Assembly: GCF_014851395.1 (NCBI RefSeq)
Contig: NW_024040041.1
Coordinates: forward strand, 10,284,041-10,348,040
Direction: 5' to 3'
Origin: Micropterus salmoides
Lineage: Eukaryota > Chordata > Actinopteri > Centrarchiformes > Centrarchidae
DNA: 64,000 nucleotides
Within the stretch, counting starts at the first letter, position 1. Every line of letters starts with the position of its first letter. Below the pieces are notes generated by a model that did no database searches, had not been told where the DNA came from, and saw only the letters and a program-made list of their open reading frames with translations. Of this stretch, positions 35,930-48,403 are shown one piece after another. A program made the translations under genes and the position numbers.

Positions 35930-37075
35930 TCTTTAATTTTTATCATAGGTACACTTCAACTGTGAAAGACGGAATCTAAAACAAAAATCCAGAAAATCAC
36001 ATTGTATGATTTTTAAATAATTAATTTGCATTTTATTGCATGACATAAGTATTTGATCACCTACCAACCAGTAAGAATTCCGGCTCTCACCGACCTGTTA
36101 GTTCTTCTTTAAGAAGCCCTCCTGTTCTCCACTCATTACCTGTATTAACTGCACCTGTTTGAACTCGTTACCTGTATAAAAGACACCTGTCCACACACTC
36201 AGTCAAACAGACTCCAACCTCTCCACAATGGCCAAGACCAAAGAGCTGTGTAAGGACATGAGGGATAAAATTGTAGACCTGCACAAGGCTGGGATGGGCT
36301 ATAGGACAATAGGCAAGCAGCTTGGTGAGAAGGCAACAACTGTTGGAGCGGTCTGGGGCCCGGGGCCCCATGCAAGATCTCACCTCGTGGGGCATCAATG
36401 ATCATGAGGAAGGTGAGGGATCAGCCCAGAACTATACGGCAGGACCTGGTCAATGACCTGAAGAGAGCTGGGACCACAGTCTCAAAGAAAACCATTAGTA
36501 ACACACTACGCCGTCATAGATTAAAATCCTGCAGCACATGCAAGGTCCCCCTGCTCAAGCCAGCGCATGTGCTGGCCGGAACACACAGCCAGGGCAACTA
36601 AGGAGCGGCTCCGTAAGAAGCATCTCAAGGTCCTGGAGTGGCCTAGCCAGTCTCCAGACCTGAACCCAATAGAAAATCTTTGGAGGGAGCTGAAAGTCCG
36701 TATTGCCCAGCGACAGCCCCGAAACCTGAAGGATTGGGAGAAGGTCTGTATGGAAGAGTGGGCCAAAATCCCTGCTGCAGTGTGTGCAAACCTGGTCAAG
36801 AACTACAGGAAATGTATGATCTCTGTAATTGCAAACAAAGGTTTCTGTACCAAATATTAAGTTCTGCTTTTCTGATGTATCAAATACTAATGTCATGCAA
36901 TAAAATGCAAATTAATTATTTAAAAATCATACAATGTGATTTTTCTGGATTTTTGTTTTAGATTCAGTCTCTCACAGTTGAAGTGTACCTATGATAAAAA
37001 TGACAGACCTCTACATGCCTAGGAGGAAAAGCTGCAAAATCAGCAGTGTATCAAATACTTCTCCCCACTGTAGGC
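35930..37075 (+). mobile_element. Tc1-like transposon with internal deletion of the transposase core
   Basis: Terminal regions are inverted: ATCATAGGTACACTTCAACT at the left matches AGTTGAAGTGTACCTATGAT at the right, with further inside matches (AAATCACATTGTATGATTTT). The transposase starts at 36228 (MAKTKELCKDMRDK) with its first helix-turn-helix. It is frame-broken near 36350-36400, continues with the second DNA-binding part (TIRQDLVNDLKRAG), then jumps at about 36565-36590 to the C-terminal end (WPSQSPDLNPIENLW, ending CTKY at 36860). About 110-120 codons holding the first two catalytic aspartates are missing; the last acidic residue is present. It cannot code for an active enzyme but keeps both ends. 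Confidence 0.85.
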
Positions 37076-37970
37076 TACAGATAGGCCTATATATTCTAAC
37101 TTTCGCCTGGTCAGATCAAAAATCAATGATTTCAGGCAGACACTAACACATTCAAAGAAACACCCCTCTACAACTGCACTCTCACTTGGTCACTGTGCTT
37201 ACAAAAGGGATGCCATCCCCCTTCTGATCACCTCCTCTACATTTAGCCTATTGTCTCATAATCTGCCTATACACTGGCTGCAGTGCCATTTGCTATTGAA
37301 GAGTTGTTTAGAAACACAGTTTAGCGTCATTGTTATAGTTCAGTCATCGAAACTCTGATGAGAGATCGTTATCTACATGCTGTAGCCTTCTTGACCACAC
37401 TCTCACAATGGTGTGTACTAGCAGAATGTGTGTATGCCTATGTGTGCATTTTTGACAGCAGTTTTATCCAATCAAAATGTTGTTGTTGGTCATAATGGTG
37501 TATATCTAATGTAATTTATCTTGCAGTGAAAATATGCTGCTTGTGTTAAGGTTCTGTTGGGATATATCAACACTGAACAACAGATGGCCAGTGTGTTTCA
37601 TATGGCTCATCCACTGACCAGGGATATTACATAACAGGGTTTAATGGAAAACCCCACATGAACTGGAAACTTGTGCATGAAATGTGTATGTAAATAAATA
37701 GGGGGTAATCCACGCCCCGCAGCCGTGAAAACAACATAGCCTTCTTAATATACATTTTGCAGACTGCCATGCATTTAGTTGAAGCATGTTTCTATCTCTG
37801 TGCGGTCTCATGCAGTCGCGTGCGGGTCCGGTCGAGCGCAAACGGAGTTGCAATGAGAGGTTCATTGTTAAATAATCCAAAATTGATCACCACAAGGCCC
37901 CCACTCCGCACTCATGCAACCATCGCTCAGCCGACTGATAACTGAGATATTTTATTTTATTTATCTGAAT
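37076..37970. other. Intergenic DNA, no recognised feature
   Basis: No supported exon or repeat boundary is seen between the Tc1-like element and the candidate c1qtnf6 promoter. Confidence 0.4.
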
Positions 37971-37977
37971 GAATCTC

Positions 37978-38110
37978 ACCAGTGTCGCGTTTCCGGAGCC
38001 GCGTCCGTCCGCTGAGGAGACTCAGTAGCCTGTACGGAGGAGAGAGGTTCCTGAGTCAGCAGCCCCCTCTCTCACTCCCTCTGTGGGAGTGAGTTGTGAC
38101 ATGTTTTCCT
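37978..38110 (-). promoter_or_regulatory. Candidate 5' noncoding exon and promoter of c1qtnf6
   Basis: On the minus strand a GC- and CpG-rich block (GACGGACGCGGCTCCGGAAA) ends in CGACACTG followed by GTGAGATTC, a strong donor. It lies 7 kb upstream of the first coding exon of c1qtnf6, which itself starts behind an acceptor and so needs an upstream exon. Function is inferred from position. Confidence 0.4.
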
Positions 38111-38119
38111 ACAGATCCC

Positions 38120-39346
38120 TCCTAGTTTCCCACAGACTCGGGCAACAAGTGTCTGTCCATTTATTTGACAGCAACCAACCTCTGGGGAGGACAGTTACCA
38201 CCTGCAAAAGATGGCCCGGTGACCCTGATCTGAAGATCAGAAGCCTATAAGTCATGTAGCAAGGCCAGATATTTCACTTTACTGTTGATGTTGATGGGAG
38301 CAATAAAAACGGCGGGAGAGCTTTAGAAATAAAGTCGTTGGGGGTCTGGAAAGGTAGACAGCGGACCAAACCACTGTGAGGTACAAGAGAGGTGGAGGAT
38401 AGGCTAATCTTTCAAACCTTAAAAACCGCTTTGGACTCGTTGAACATGAGCTGTTAACCGTTTGATACCAAATATATTGGCTGGACGGTGACGGACAATA
38501 GTGGTTACAGTATTGATCAAAATTATTACTAGGGACAATTCTGTAGCCTAGTTGCTGGATATTGAAATATTGAAATGTTGGTTACAACTCTGACGCTTTA
38601 ATTTGCTCAAAGTTGTCTCATAACTATTGTTGAAGATTTTTATTTAGCCATGATGTTTGAATATTCTATATGCCTAGCTTGATAACTGGTAAATACTAAA
38701 ATAATGCTTATTAAAAGATACACTGAAATTTAGGGGTGAGTCTTCTACCTCAGCCTTGTTGCTCTCAGGCTGCAGCCTTCACATTTTTGTGAGAACACAC
38801 CGACTTCACAAGAACACACATTTTTTTAAGAGCACAAAAACACACACACACCCAATTAGTCAGTGTTGCTAGTAAGCCATATCAAGAGCTCAGCTGGAGG
38901 CCATAATTCTGAATTAATTGCATATCTGACCGAGGGACAATGGGGCCTTTATGAATTTTAACAAATTGTTGCTAGCACCTGCACTCAGGCCTGATAAAAT
39001 ACAAGCCTAGACACATGAATACAATGGGCCTTTGCAAGTAGACTGCAGTTCTGAAGGCAGTGAAGGTCAGCATGTAAGTCAGCACATGAACTTGGAGTGC
39101 CCGTGTTGACAATAACCAACTGTGTGATTGTTTTATGCATAGACAATGTTTTTCCTCCCATAAGATCACACAACAGATACAATTTCAAATTTCATAACTG
39201 CATTTGCCATAGGCTTGACTGGATAATGCTTTCCTCAATAACTGTGTAAAGCAGTGGAGCAAAACTAAGTCACTAACTCCTGGTCATTCCCCCCAGGGCC
39301 TGCATTTCCTCTACTGAATTCCTCCATTCCTCCCAGCTGCTGCAGC

Positions 39347-39387
<41 letters not shown>

Positions 39388-39890
39388 GGGGAGGCTATAA
39401 TTTCCAGACCTGAATTAAAACTATAATGTTCTGCTTCAGAGGCGGATGCCAGAGAAAATGAAAGAAAGAGAGAAACGTGATCACTGCAGTGAAAGAGATG
39501 TAAAGCATCCAGCCCAGGGCCTTAAAGCTGTGTGTTGCAGGGTCATCTGGAATCAGGTATTTTTTTTACACAGATAAGGCTTATCATTTGATAATTGCTC
39601 TCTCACGGACACCAAAGTAATCGACATGTACCCACCACCATTGACACCCAGGCAGATGAAAAGATGTTATGTTATGAACAGATTTAGGTACAACGTTTTG
39701 AGTAGTTACCAGGGAAAAAATGAGGAAGGAACAAGGAATAGATAATGAGAAAATACATAATCTAATTTTAGCTAATGATCAGTTACTTAAGAAACAAGTG
39801 AGGAAAGAATCCAGAACAACTTGAACTATGATTCATTCACAGATGTCGATGAAGTAATTATTAATGATTCACTAATACTATATAGTCCAG
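38120..39890. other. Intergenic DNA with a (GA)n tract
   Basis: No exon is supported. A (GA)n run at 39350-39385 follows CTGCTGCAGCTGCA. The remainder is unremarkable. Confidence 0.5.
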
Positions 39891-40200
39891 TTGTTGCTGA
39901 GAAATCAGAGGACTGATTACTCTTTTGAAATATCGGGCTGCAGCCAGCTGCTGGTTAGCTTAGCTTAGCATAAAGACTTGAAACAGCAACTCATCAGTTT
40001 CACACTTGGCTTTTTCTACTGATCTAACAAACAATATAACATATTAATTGGTGAGCTTTAGGTGCTGGTAGGTGGATTTTGTTCCCTTTGGACAGAGCCT
40101 AGCTGTTTCCCCGTGTTTCCAGTCTTTGTGCCAAGCTAAGCAACCTTTACTGGAAAGCCCCTGGTCAGTGACCAGTGCAAAAGTGATGTCCTCTAGATTC
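39890..40200 (+). repeat. Dispersed fish repeat, copy 3 (family A)
   Basis: Contains CTGCTGGTTAGCTTAGCTTA, GCATAAAGACTTGAAAC and an inverted TTTCCAGTCTTTGTGCCAAG near 40120. Parts of the family therefore occur here in both orientations, suggesting two adjacent or rearranged copies. Confidence 0.55.
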
Positions 40201-41340
40201 ATTTCAATAGTTTAGTAATAAAACTATCCAGAATTTCACAATGAAAAGCAAAGACGAGAAAGTGAAATAACTAACCTGAGTAATATACATACATTTTTTC
40301 TTAGTCCTGTTTTGTTCATCATGTTGGGAACCACCGTTTTAAGCCATGTGGAACGCCGTCCTGAATAAGAACAAGAGGGGGATGAGGCAGACTGAATGCA
40401 CATGTGTAACATGAGGCACAGCTGTTGAACATTACCACCGCTGGGTCCTTGGGGTTGAGGTTTATACTATCTGAACATTTACTGTGTGTTGTCTTTAGGA
40501 ATCAGACGTTTGTTTCCCAGTGGAGCTCCTAATTCTGTTCTCTCTCTATCTGTCTATCTGACCCCAGTGACCCTCCTGTGGTGTTCTTTAAGGTGGTATT
40601 TCATTTGGAAGCATTGCATTCTTAAATCAAAGGTCTCATTTAGCTCTCTTTTTGGTGTCTCTTTTATGAGCTCCAGCAGCAGTATCTCACAAACACCGTA
40701 ACATTGCACACATATAATTCTTCCTCTCTCTGACCTTGGAGACCTCTTCTGGGTGTGGCGACTGCTGACCACAGCATAGCCGCTCACTTTCGCAGCTCAT
40801 AAAACAGACCCAAACCTCAGAGGAAAACCAGGAGTGGAAGTGCAGCTGGATGTTAAATAACTAAATCAATCTATGGAAGGAAATATTTGTGCTCTCCTGT
40901 GCTAGTAGATTGGAGATTAGATGAGATTGATTGGAGACTTTTTTTTTGCCTTCCACATCCCCACCCCCACTTTCCCCTCCAAAACATACTGTTAGTGGCT
41001 GGAATTATCATGAGGCACTCAAAGTTGAAAACTGAGTGGAGTTAAAATTTTAGACCTCAAAGCGTTCTTGTGGCTCAGCTCAGGAAAAACAGAGGATGGA
41101 CAGTTGGTTAGCGAGCACACTGTAGCTTAGCTGTTCCTCACAAATCTGATGCTCACATCAAATGGTTATAAATCCATCTCATAAATTTGAATGACTAATA
41201 TCAGGGCAACACACTTAAGGAATGGACTCGGCACAACTCCAGATGATTCAAACAAGGACAGGTTTTATTAACAACGCTGGAACAATGTTACTAGGAATGA
41301 GTTGATCTGGCAACTAACACAAGCAGCGGGTGGATATTTA
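40201..41340. other. Intergenic DNA, no recognised gene
   Basis: No supported exon is present. The stretch from about 41205 resembles a dispersed repeat interrupted by the element at 41341-41886 and resuming with GACAATGAGGGACAGGTGGG. Confidence 0.4.
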
Positions 41341-41886
41341 TGCTGCATTCGTGTGCTCCTTGGATGGTCTCATTTCCCGTGTTGGGAAGTTGTTCTTCTG
41401 ACTTCGGTGTGTTCATGTGCTTTAAGTCGGAATGTGGAAATGACATGGACGGTACTATAAAGATGTATTGGTTTAGCATTATCATTTTTGTTTCCCCAAG
41501 TTGTTACTGCACCAGTACATTACCTGAGACCACTAAAATATTGCTTGTTTTGCAAATACCGATAATAAATAACTTTCCTAATTAATCTACTTCACTCTTC
41601 ATGGACAGCAAACTAACAGTTAAAACCTAATACCATATCGCAAATGAAACCATCGCAAATATGTACATGCAATACGTGATTTTGTACCATTATTTAAACA
41701 TTTCTAACCATCAACCGTATTGTCCGCCATGTTTCTATGTGTATGACGTAAACAACTCGGCAACTGATGTAGCAAAATATTCTCAGACTTTCAGAGTTGT
41801 TGTTCCAACTTCAGTGGGCGTTCAGGTGAATTTTCACAACTGGGAAAACTTTTTTCTTGTTATTCCAACAGCACATGAATGCACTA
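41341..41886. mobile_element. MITE-like element with short terminal inverted repeats
   Basis: The left end TGCTGCATTCGTGTGCTCC is an imperfect inverse of the right end CAACAGCACATGAATGCACTA. The unit is about 546 bases without a useful ORF, and it sits inside another dispersed repeat. Target duplication is unclear. Confidence 0.55.
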
Positions 41887-42124
41887 TGATGCTATGAGAC
41901 AGGGAAGACAATGAGGGACAGGTGGGACACATTAGGCCGGAGACAGGGGATCAGACAGGGACCAGGGAATAGAGGAACCTGAAGTGAGACACAACATGAG
42001 AAATCAAAACAGAAACATAGAGTCAACACAACATGACCTTATGTGCTCTGGCTGGGCATGACAACTAATACATTTTACAGCCGGTTATCTGATCTTAGCA
42101 GACCACAAAGCCTGTAATAGTAAC

Positions 42125-42162
42125 AATAATAATAATAATAATAATCATCATCATCATCATCT
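42125..42162. repeat. Compound (AAT)n(ATC)n microsatellite
   Basis: Consecutive AAT units change to ATC units without interruption. Confidence 0.9.
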
Positions 42163-42394
42163 TTATTTATAAAACACGCACATCCATGTTACAAAGTGCT
42201 TTCACAAGGTTTTCACCATCAGGTTTTAAGATAAAAAAGATAAACAAGAAACAGATAAAAACAAGAAAACATTTTAAGGAATTACAGTAAAAAGAAAAGA
42301 AAAATAAAGTAAACTAAATGCAGGAAAGGCTCTCCTATAAAAAATATTTTTTTTTAAGAAGGGACTAAAAGGAGTTAATTGTTTCAGCTGACCT

Positions 42395-42760
42395 GATTTC
42401 CCCCTGTGAACAGACGGAAGCAGCTAACTTGGCTCTGTCCAAAGGTAACAAAATCCACCTATCAGCATCTATATGTGCGCCTAACTACTACTTCCTGGAG
42501 TCTCCACCGTTGGCTTGGCAACTACTCTTGGCCAATAAATAGTCTGGTACACAACACCACGTATATCAACAAATTGTTTTTTTTACCCTTTTTTTGTACA
42601 GTTTAAACAAACACGATATGACATTGTACTTAGCGTTAGAGCTGTTTGAAAGGCAAATTTTGTTAGTGTTGGACTGAGCCAGGCTGTTTACCCCCTTTTT
42701 CAGGCTTTGTGCTAGGCTAACAGTCTCCTGGCTGTAGCTTCCTAACTGTTCAGCATTAGA
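42395..42760 (-). repeat. Dispersed fish repeat, copy 4 (family A, rearranged)
   Basis: Holds TTGGCTCTGTCCAAAGGTAA, CAAAATCCACCTATCAGCAT, CTTCCTGGAGTCTCC and, later, GGCTTTGTGCTAGGCTAACA. The first blocks run in plus orientation and the last inverted, so two fragments may be joined; the assigned strand is nominal. Confidence 0.5.
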
Positions 42761-44528
42761 GAAGATCATAATGATAAAGGCTCTGGTGTTTGCATGTAAA
42801 TACAAATAGGTTGTCACCCACACATCTTTAAGTATAAATTGATAATTTTAATAAAAACAGCAGCTGTTGTTGTTGAACAAGCTTGTGGATCTGTTCCTGG
42901 TTATTCTCAGTGCTTTATTATAACATATTTCATATGTTGGCCCTCTCCAATATGGCCCCTGTGGTGGTTGTGACTGTGGCTCCTGACAGCAATGCTCTGG
43001 TTTTCTGTTTCTACGCCACATATAGAGGGTGAAACACACAGTCAGCCAACCCCACATCCTCCTATTTCACTGTGGGTTAGATCCAAAACAAGCCCTGTGG
43101 GTTTTCAGCAGGATTTACAAGTTTGTTTTCTCTGATCTGTTTTATGTACCCTGCCTGTCTCCATCTCATCTGGCCAGATGGGTCAAAGCTGTCTCTGTGA
43201 TTGACAGAGCAAGCAGAGGAAATCTAAACAGGCTGAGACTGCAAAGCCACCCAGCTGGAATAGTGCCCGATGGACACTGCCAGCACACTGAACAGATAAA
43301 GATCATAAATTTTAAATCAGGGGAGAGAGAATGAATGTAAAGGACTAAGATGTTAGTGTTTCTTGTTGTGTATACCTGACAACAGTAACACTAAACAGAC
43401 CCCTGAGAGAAGAAGAGCGAGGAATCTCTGGTTCAGTTTTGTTTACTTTCTTAATGTCACCTAGTGGTAGGATGAACATAGTGCATCAAGCATACTTCAG
43501 TCTATAGTTTCTTTTTATATTTCTCAACAACAATAATAATATCCATTAATGATTACATCTCTTGGGTGGACCCTGCTCTCCTGCCCCCTGTTGCCATCCT
43601 CTTGCCATGTCCTATGGTAGTTAATGTTATACTGCAACGTTTGTCCTGTCTTTTTGTAATGTTAAGAAAAAAAAAAACATACTTCAGTCTATTTTGGGAC
43701 AAAAATGACAAACATTCAGTCACACTCATAATCAGAGTCAAAATTAATAGTACAGATGCAATACTGGGTTAATTTTACCCTGTACCTATAATGGTAAAAA
43801 AAAACAAAAAAAACCATTGGGTAACAAATGAAACCCAAGACAATGGGTTACTTTGATTCAGACTTAGTGCCATTGTTTTTAGATTACTGTTAGGTTATTT
43901 AGTCAAACTAAATGGTATGGTTGCAAACTGTTCTACATGACACTGTTTGTTACCAGACAAATTATTACAGACTGGTAATAAATATATGTATCTATAACTA
44001 ACAATGCAATTGTGACAATTATGAGGTAAAACCTGAGCTTGTGTCTAATGCTATAGGTCTAAATAACCATATTTTAGGTAAATAACCCAACAGTGATCTA
44101 AAAAATATCATAGGTAAACTTAAATATGTTTTGTGTTGACGCTGTATTGACTCAAAATAGATCTATTTTAATCCACTGATTGTTTTGCGTGTAGCTTTTT
44201 TTTCTCTTGCGTTCAGGCACATACAATTGCTCTCTTTTGTGCGTTAATTCAATGAATTTGGGCATGACGTGCAACAGGTTAATAAGCTCTTGTGAAATGG
44301 AAAGAAGAGAAGGAGAAACACTGATGAAAAGCAACATCTTGTGCAGCTTCTTACTGACAGGGCTAAATATTGTTAATTCTCTGTGAGGTGAGCGGATGTT
44401 GCTGGTTGTGTCAGAGTTAAATGTCAAACCACACTCTAATACAAACGCTCTCTCTCACACACACCACCAGGACCACCTGACAGGACATGTAAACACTCAC
44501 AACTACACACACCCTACACACACATTAG

Positions 44529-44559
<31 letters not shown>

Positions 44560-45534
44560 ACCTTGGCTGCCTCTCACACGTTTTCTCACGTTGGCTCACA
44601 TGCCCACCCCTCAGCCCTCATTCCACAACGACACAGGAAGTCAAAGGGTGACCCATTTCTACCAGAGGTTTTATTTTGTTTTGTCTCTGCACAGATGTCA
44701 CCAAGTGCAACGGAAATGTACTGCACATGTACTGACAAGAGCAGCATTTATCACCAACCTCAATGATTTACATGAATCTAGAAATAGCAGTCTAATAAAT
44801 GTTACATTTAATCTGTTATGCCTGTGCACAGCAGCACAATTCTTCATGTTAGATTGTAAACTTTATAAGGTGTAGCTATATTATAGGATGGAGGATCTGT
44901 TTCGGAAATAATGATGAATGACGATGAAAGGTGGTGATTTGATCACTTAAACGCATGGAATCGTTTATAAAAAATTAAAACAAAACCATGAGTGGAATAT
45001 CAGCTGCTTTTCTTTTGACAGTATCAGTATAGGCTAAAATGATAATGAGATTAATGCTTAAATTCTGCTGTAGAGTTGGTTAGTTTAATACCCTTAAACA
45101 CCAGCTCAGATTGTGTGAGCCATAACTTCTCATGAGTTCACTCTAAAGCAATGCTCACATGTTCTTTATTAAAAGTAATTTATTACAATTTACAGCAATC
45201 AAAATACATTTAAATCATGTTTCACTGCTTTTAAAATCCCAGATCTGCCTGCAGGAATGAAGATTTTTTTTTGGAGACATGTTCTTTTTATGATATTAGT
45301 AGTTTTATTAAAGAGTAGTCACAACATATGTCTTGTCTGGGAGATTAAAGTAATAAAAAGCAAAGTCAAAAACTGCATTTAAAAAAAAAAAAGACAGTTT
45401 TATTAATAACTGACAGTAGCATTTAGTTTAAAGTAATGTCTACTTTCATGCTTTTTAATATTATTTTAGATATGCATTTAGTAGTATTGAAAACAAAGCT
45501 CATTGAAACAGAAAAGGACATTTTAAAGTACTCG
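42761..45534. other. Intergenic DNA with a CA microsatellite
   Basis: No exon is supported. A (CA)n tract lies at 44529-44554. Around 43760-44110 there are ACTGGGTTA/TAACCCA motifs that may be the ends of an old inverted-repeat element. Confidence 0.4.
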
Positions 45535-45538
45535 TTAA

Positions 45539-47019
45539 AGAGGTGGTATTATGCTTTTTGGCTTTTCCCCTCTCCTTTATTGAGTTATATATCTTTTTTC
45601 TGCATGTAACAGGTTTGCAAAGTGAAAAAGCCCAAAGTCCAGCCCAAAGGGAGTTCCCATCTCCCACAGAAAGCTCTGCTCTGAACCGCTTGAAAACAGC
45701 TTGTTTGTAGTCCAGCCCTTCACTTCCTTTACTTGTGACGTCACAATGAAAACGCGTCATAAAGCTTGCCAAGCGGCTAGCGGGGGTCAGGCACGCCCTC
45801 AAACCAAGCTAGTCTGAGCGGAGGCCCTTTGGGTCGACTCACCTTTGTTTGGGTTTCCATTGTAGAAATGTTGTACCTGTACCTGCTTCCAGGTACTTTT
45901 TTTCTTATCACCTCACCTCCATCGAGGTTCCGAGCGAGCTGAGGGATACTAAAATGTAACGTGAAAACACGACAGACTGCTGAGAATTGTCACTATTCAC
46001 TGCATCATCATTGCGTGCGCCAGACAGAGGCCAGCAACAGAAAGTTTTATATTTTACAATTTTCGTATGGAATTTCATCACTAAATCCACTTCTGAGAAG
46101 TTTTGAGCTGAGAAATCAGCTGTGTAGATTTCGAATATTGACAGTTTTACTAGAAGTGATGGCGGAACAAAAATGTGCTTGAATATTTTCGGAGTTGAGG
46201 AGCTCCGCAAGTGGCGGTGGGGGATGCCTGTGCCAACTCGCGGGAGGAGCGTGTGAGTCCGGCCAGCTGCCCGCTCACAGGGCCCTCTGCTCCCGCCGTC
46301 ACACTGACCGCTGCAGCAACAACGGCAGAGGAAAACACAGCTGGAAGGTTTTCATCTGTCTTTAAATTCTGAGTAATATTGAAACGTTTTAACCGTAGAC
46401 TGTATATATTTTAAGAGCTGTGTGGATCGCTGGTGTGTGTGTCGCATTGAACATTACGTCGCCGCAGTTGTGTGTGGCATCGCTATCTCTGGGTACTATC
46501 TGCAATGGAAAATGGAGCAGGGCCGAATAGAGTCAAGTCTATCGATTTGCGCTATGGAAGCATTTTTCGGCGAGGCAGCATAGATCGTCAGAACACTGGC
46601 AACAGTTCAACGTTTAGTCCTGATGGTAAGCTGTGGAACAATCATGTTGTGTGGTTGTGGACTGGCAATAACTTATACCATCTGCTAGGTTACGGTCGCA
46701 GTCTGAAGGAGCTTTGATTTGGATCACACTACCTTGATACTTACGACCCGCCCTTCTCTGCTTCTGATTGGCTAGTAGTCCTTACCTGGGAACTGCGCAT
46801 GTGCAACTCCCAACAGATTTTGTACAAGTATGCAAGTAAGATGCATCACTCTGTAGCTCAAGAGCGGAGCGTACAACACACAGGGTGAAAAGAGGAGCTG
46901 CAGCAATGTGCAGTATGAGAAAAATATGGTGTTTTTTTGAAAATTAAACCATGTAAGCCTGTTCAGGTACAACCCCTAATTAAGATTTTGAACCTGAAAA
47001 TGAGCATAATACCACCTCT
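45539..47019. mobile_element. TTAA-flanked DNA transposon (Kolobok-like), long copy with nested insert
   Basis: TTAA at 45535-45538 and at 47020-47023 flank a perfect 16-base inverted repeat, AGAGGTGGTATTATGC. The outer about 250 bases on each side match the 366-base element at 35235-35600. The middle is extra sequence, including the nested element at 45852-46512. The superfamily is inferred from the TTAA duplication and terminal sequence; piggyBac is an alternative. No transposase was recognised. Confidence 0.75.
45852..46512. mobile_element. Nested non-autonomous element inside the TTAA element
   Basis: The left end GGGTTTCCATTGTAGAAATG is an imperfect inverse of the right end GGTACTATCTGCAATGGAAA. 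The left subterminal text (CCTGTACCTGCTTCCAGGTA, ATCGAGGTTCCGAGCGAGCT) is, as I recall, that of a widespread fish non-autonomous family. There is no coding potential. Boundaries are approximate. Confidence 0.5.
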
Positions 47020-47325
47020 TTAAGAGTACCATAGTATTGTACACATTCAAAAATTAGGTATGTTACACCATGCTACATATGTACAGTGTCTAAATAATGA
47101 CCCAGCACTATCCTTGTCAGTATGTCCATAAACAGTGTACACATACCAATCATAACTATTGTTCTTAGTAAGCAACTTTTGTTGTGTCGATTATGACAAC
47201 AATTACAGCAATATACACATAGCGAATACTAGAATATAGCATCCTTTAATGGTTGTAGCACGTTCTAGCAAGCTACATAAACTGCTTAGAATGATGTCAA
47301 ATTGTATTCAGTATGTACATTTTTA

Positions 47326-47690
47326 AGGGGCTATATGTAGTTTTTTTTTAATGAAATCACTTACCAAAACGGGTTGTATCCTCACAGAAAAATGAACCAC
47401 ACGCTTGCTTTGTCTGTTGCTCGGATTAGCGACTATTCTGCGTCCTATGTGAAAAAATTGGGTCTGATTTTCTGCATGCACGCTCCCGAGCCTCTTGCCT
47501 ACTGATTCTGTACACAGAGCGACAACACCGCAGCTAACAAAATGGAATCCACTAACACCAAAAAATGGCCGGCTCCCAGCACAACACAGACTCCAACACA
47601 ATCTCCACCCAAGGATAAAAAACAACAAAAAAGTTTTATGTGCTGAAGCCCGTCAGGCCAAATGTGAATCAGAGTGACATACCGATACTC
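47326..47690 (+). repeat. Dispersed repeat, family D, short copy
   Basis: Starts AAGGGGCTATATGTAGTTTT and shares ordered blocks with 52572-53000: GCTCCCGAGCCTCTTGCCT, CAACACAGACTCCAACACAA and AGTTTTATGTGC. It is a partial copy. Confidence 0.65.
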
Positions 47691-47883
47691 AGGTACAGGG
47701 CTTCCTTGTTAGGGCTTACTTACTTGACCCACATAAAACGCAATTAATGCTACATAATGGCACAGCACAACAACACAGTGGAAGAACCATTCACTGCAGT
47801 TTTGTTTCTTACTACTATCTAACTGTTAAACTAAAGTCTGGCAACAATCTCATTTACAATATTCCGTCTACTCACTTAACGTT

Positions 47884-47889
47884 TTTATT
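47884..47889 (-). promoter_or_regulatory. Candidate polyadenylation signal of il2rb
   Basis: AATAAA on the minus strand, about 515 bases after the il2rb stop at 48404-48406. Confidence 0.4.
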
Positions 47890-48403
47890 ACCATCCAACA
47901 AATTAACACATTATAGCACAGAATGATCACAGACTCTGCAGTTCTTCTCAGCTCTATGTTTGTGTTTTGCCAGCAACATTTGCCTTTAACTTTACTGTTT
48001 TGGTTCACTCTCACCACTTTTAACCTTGTTTGGAACAGCAGCAGGCAGGTGTTTTTAGCAAAAATGCTATGAAAGCTAGATTTCAAGCACCTAACAGCAC
48101 ACACAGTGCAGCATTTAGTGGCTTAAGAGCCAGACATTTTCTCCAGGAGCTGGTGGAGACCAAAACAGAGGAAAAAAGAGACAGAATATTGGACTTACAT
48201 TCATCAAGTGGCCAGAAACATGACTCAGAACAAATGCCAATACAGCTCAGTGTCTGTCGAATGTGTGAATAGGCAACTGTTGTGTGCGCTCAGCAGAGAA
48301 CACTCCATATAATCAAATTAGAATAAACAGTCAGGTTGCTTGTGATGTAAACGCATTCAGTTTTAAATTACCGCACGGGGATAACTTTTTAGACACAACA
48401 TTT

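Noticed and set aside
46505..46717. Stand-alone host gene starting MENGAGPNRV
   Set aside because: The ATG falls in the right end of a nested transposon and the whole frame lies inside a TTAA-flanked element, so it is listed only as a possible captured fragment.
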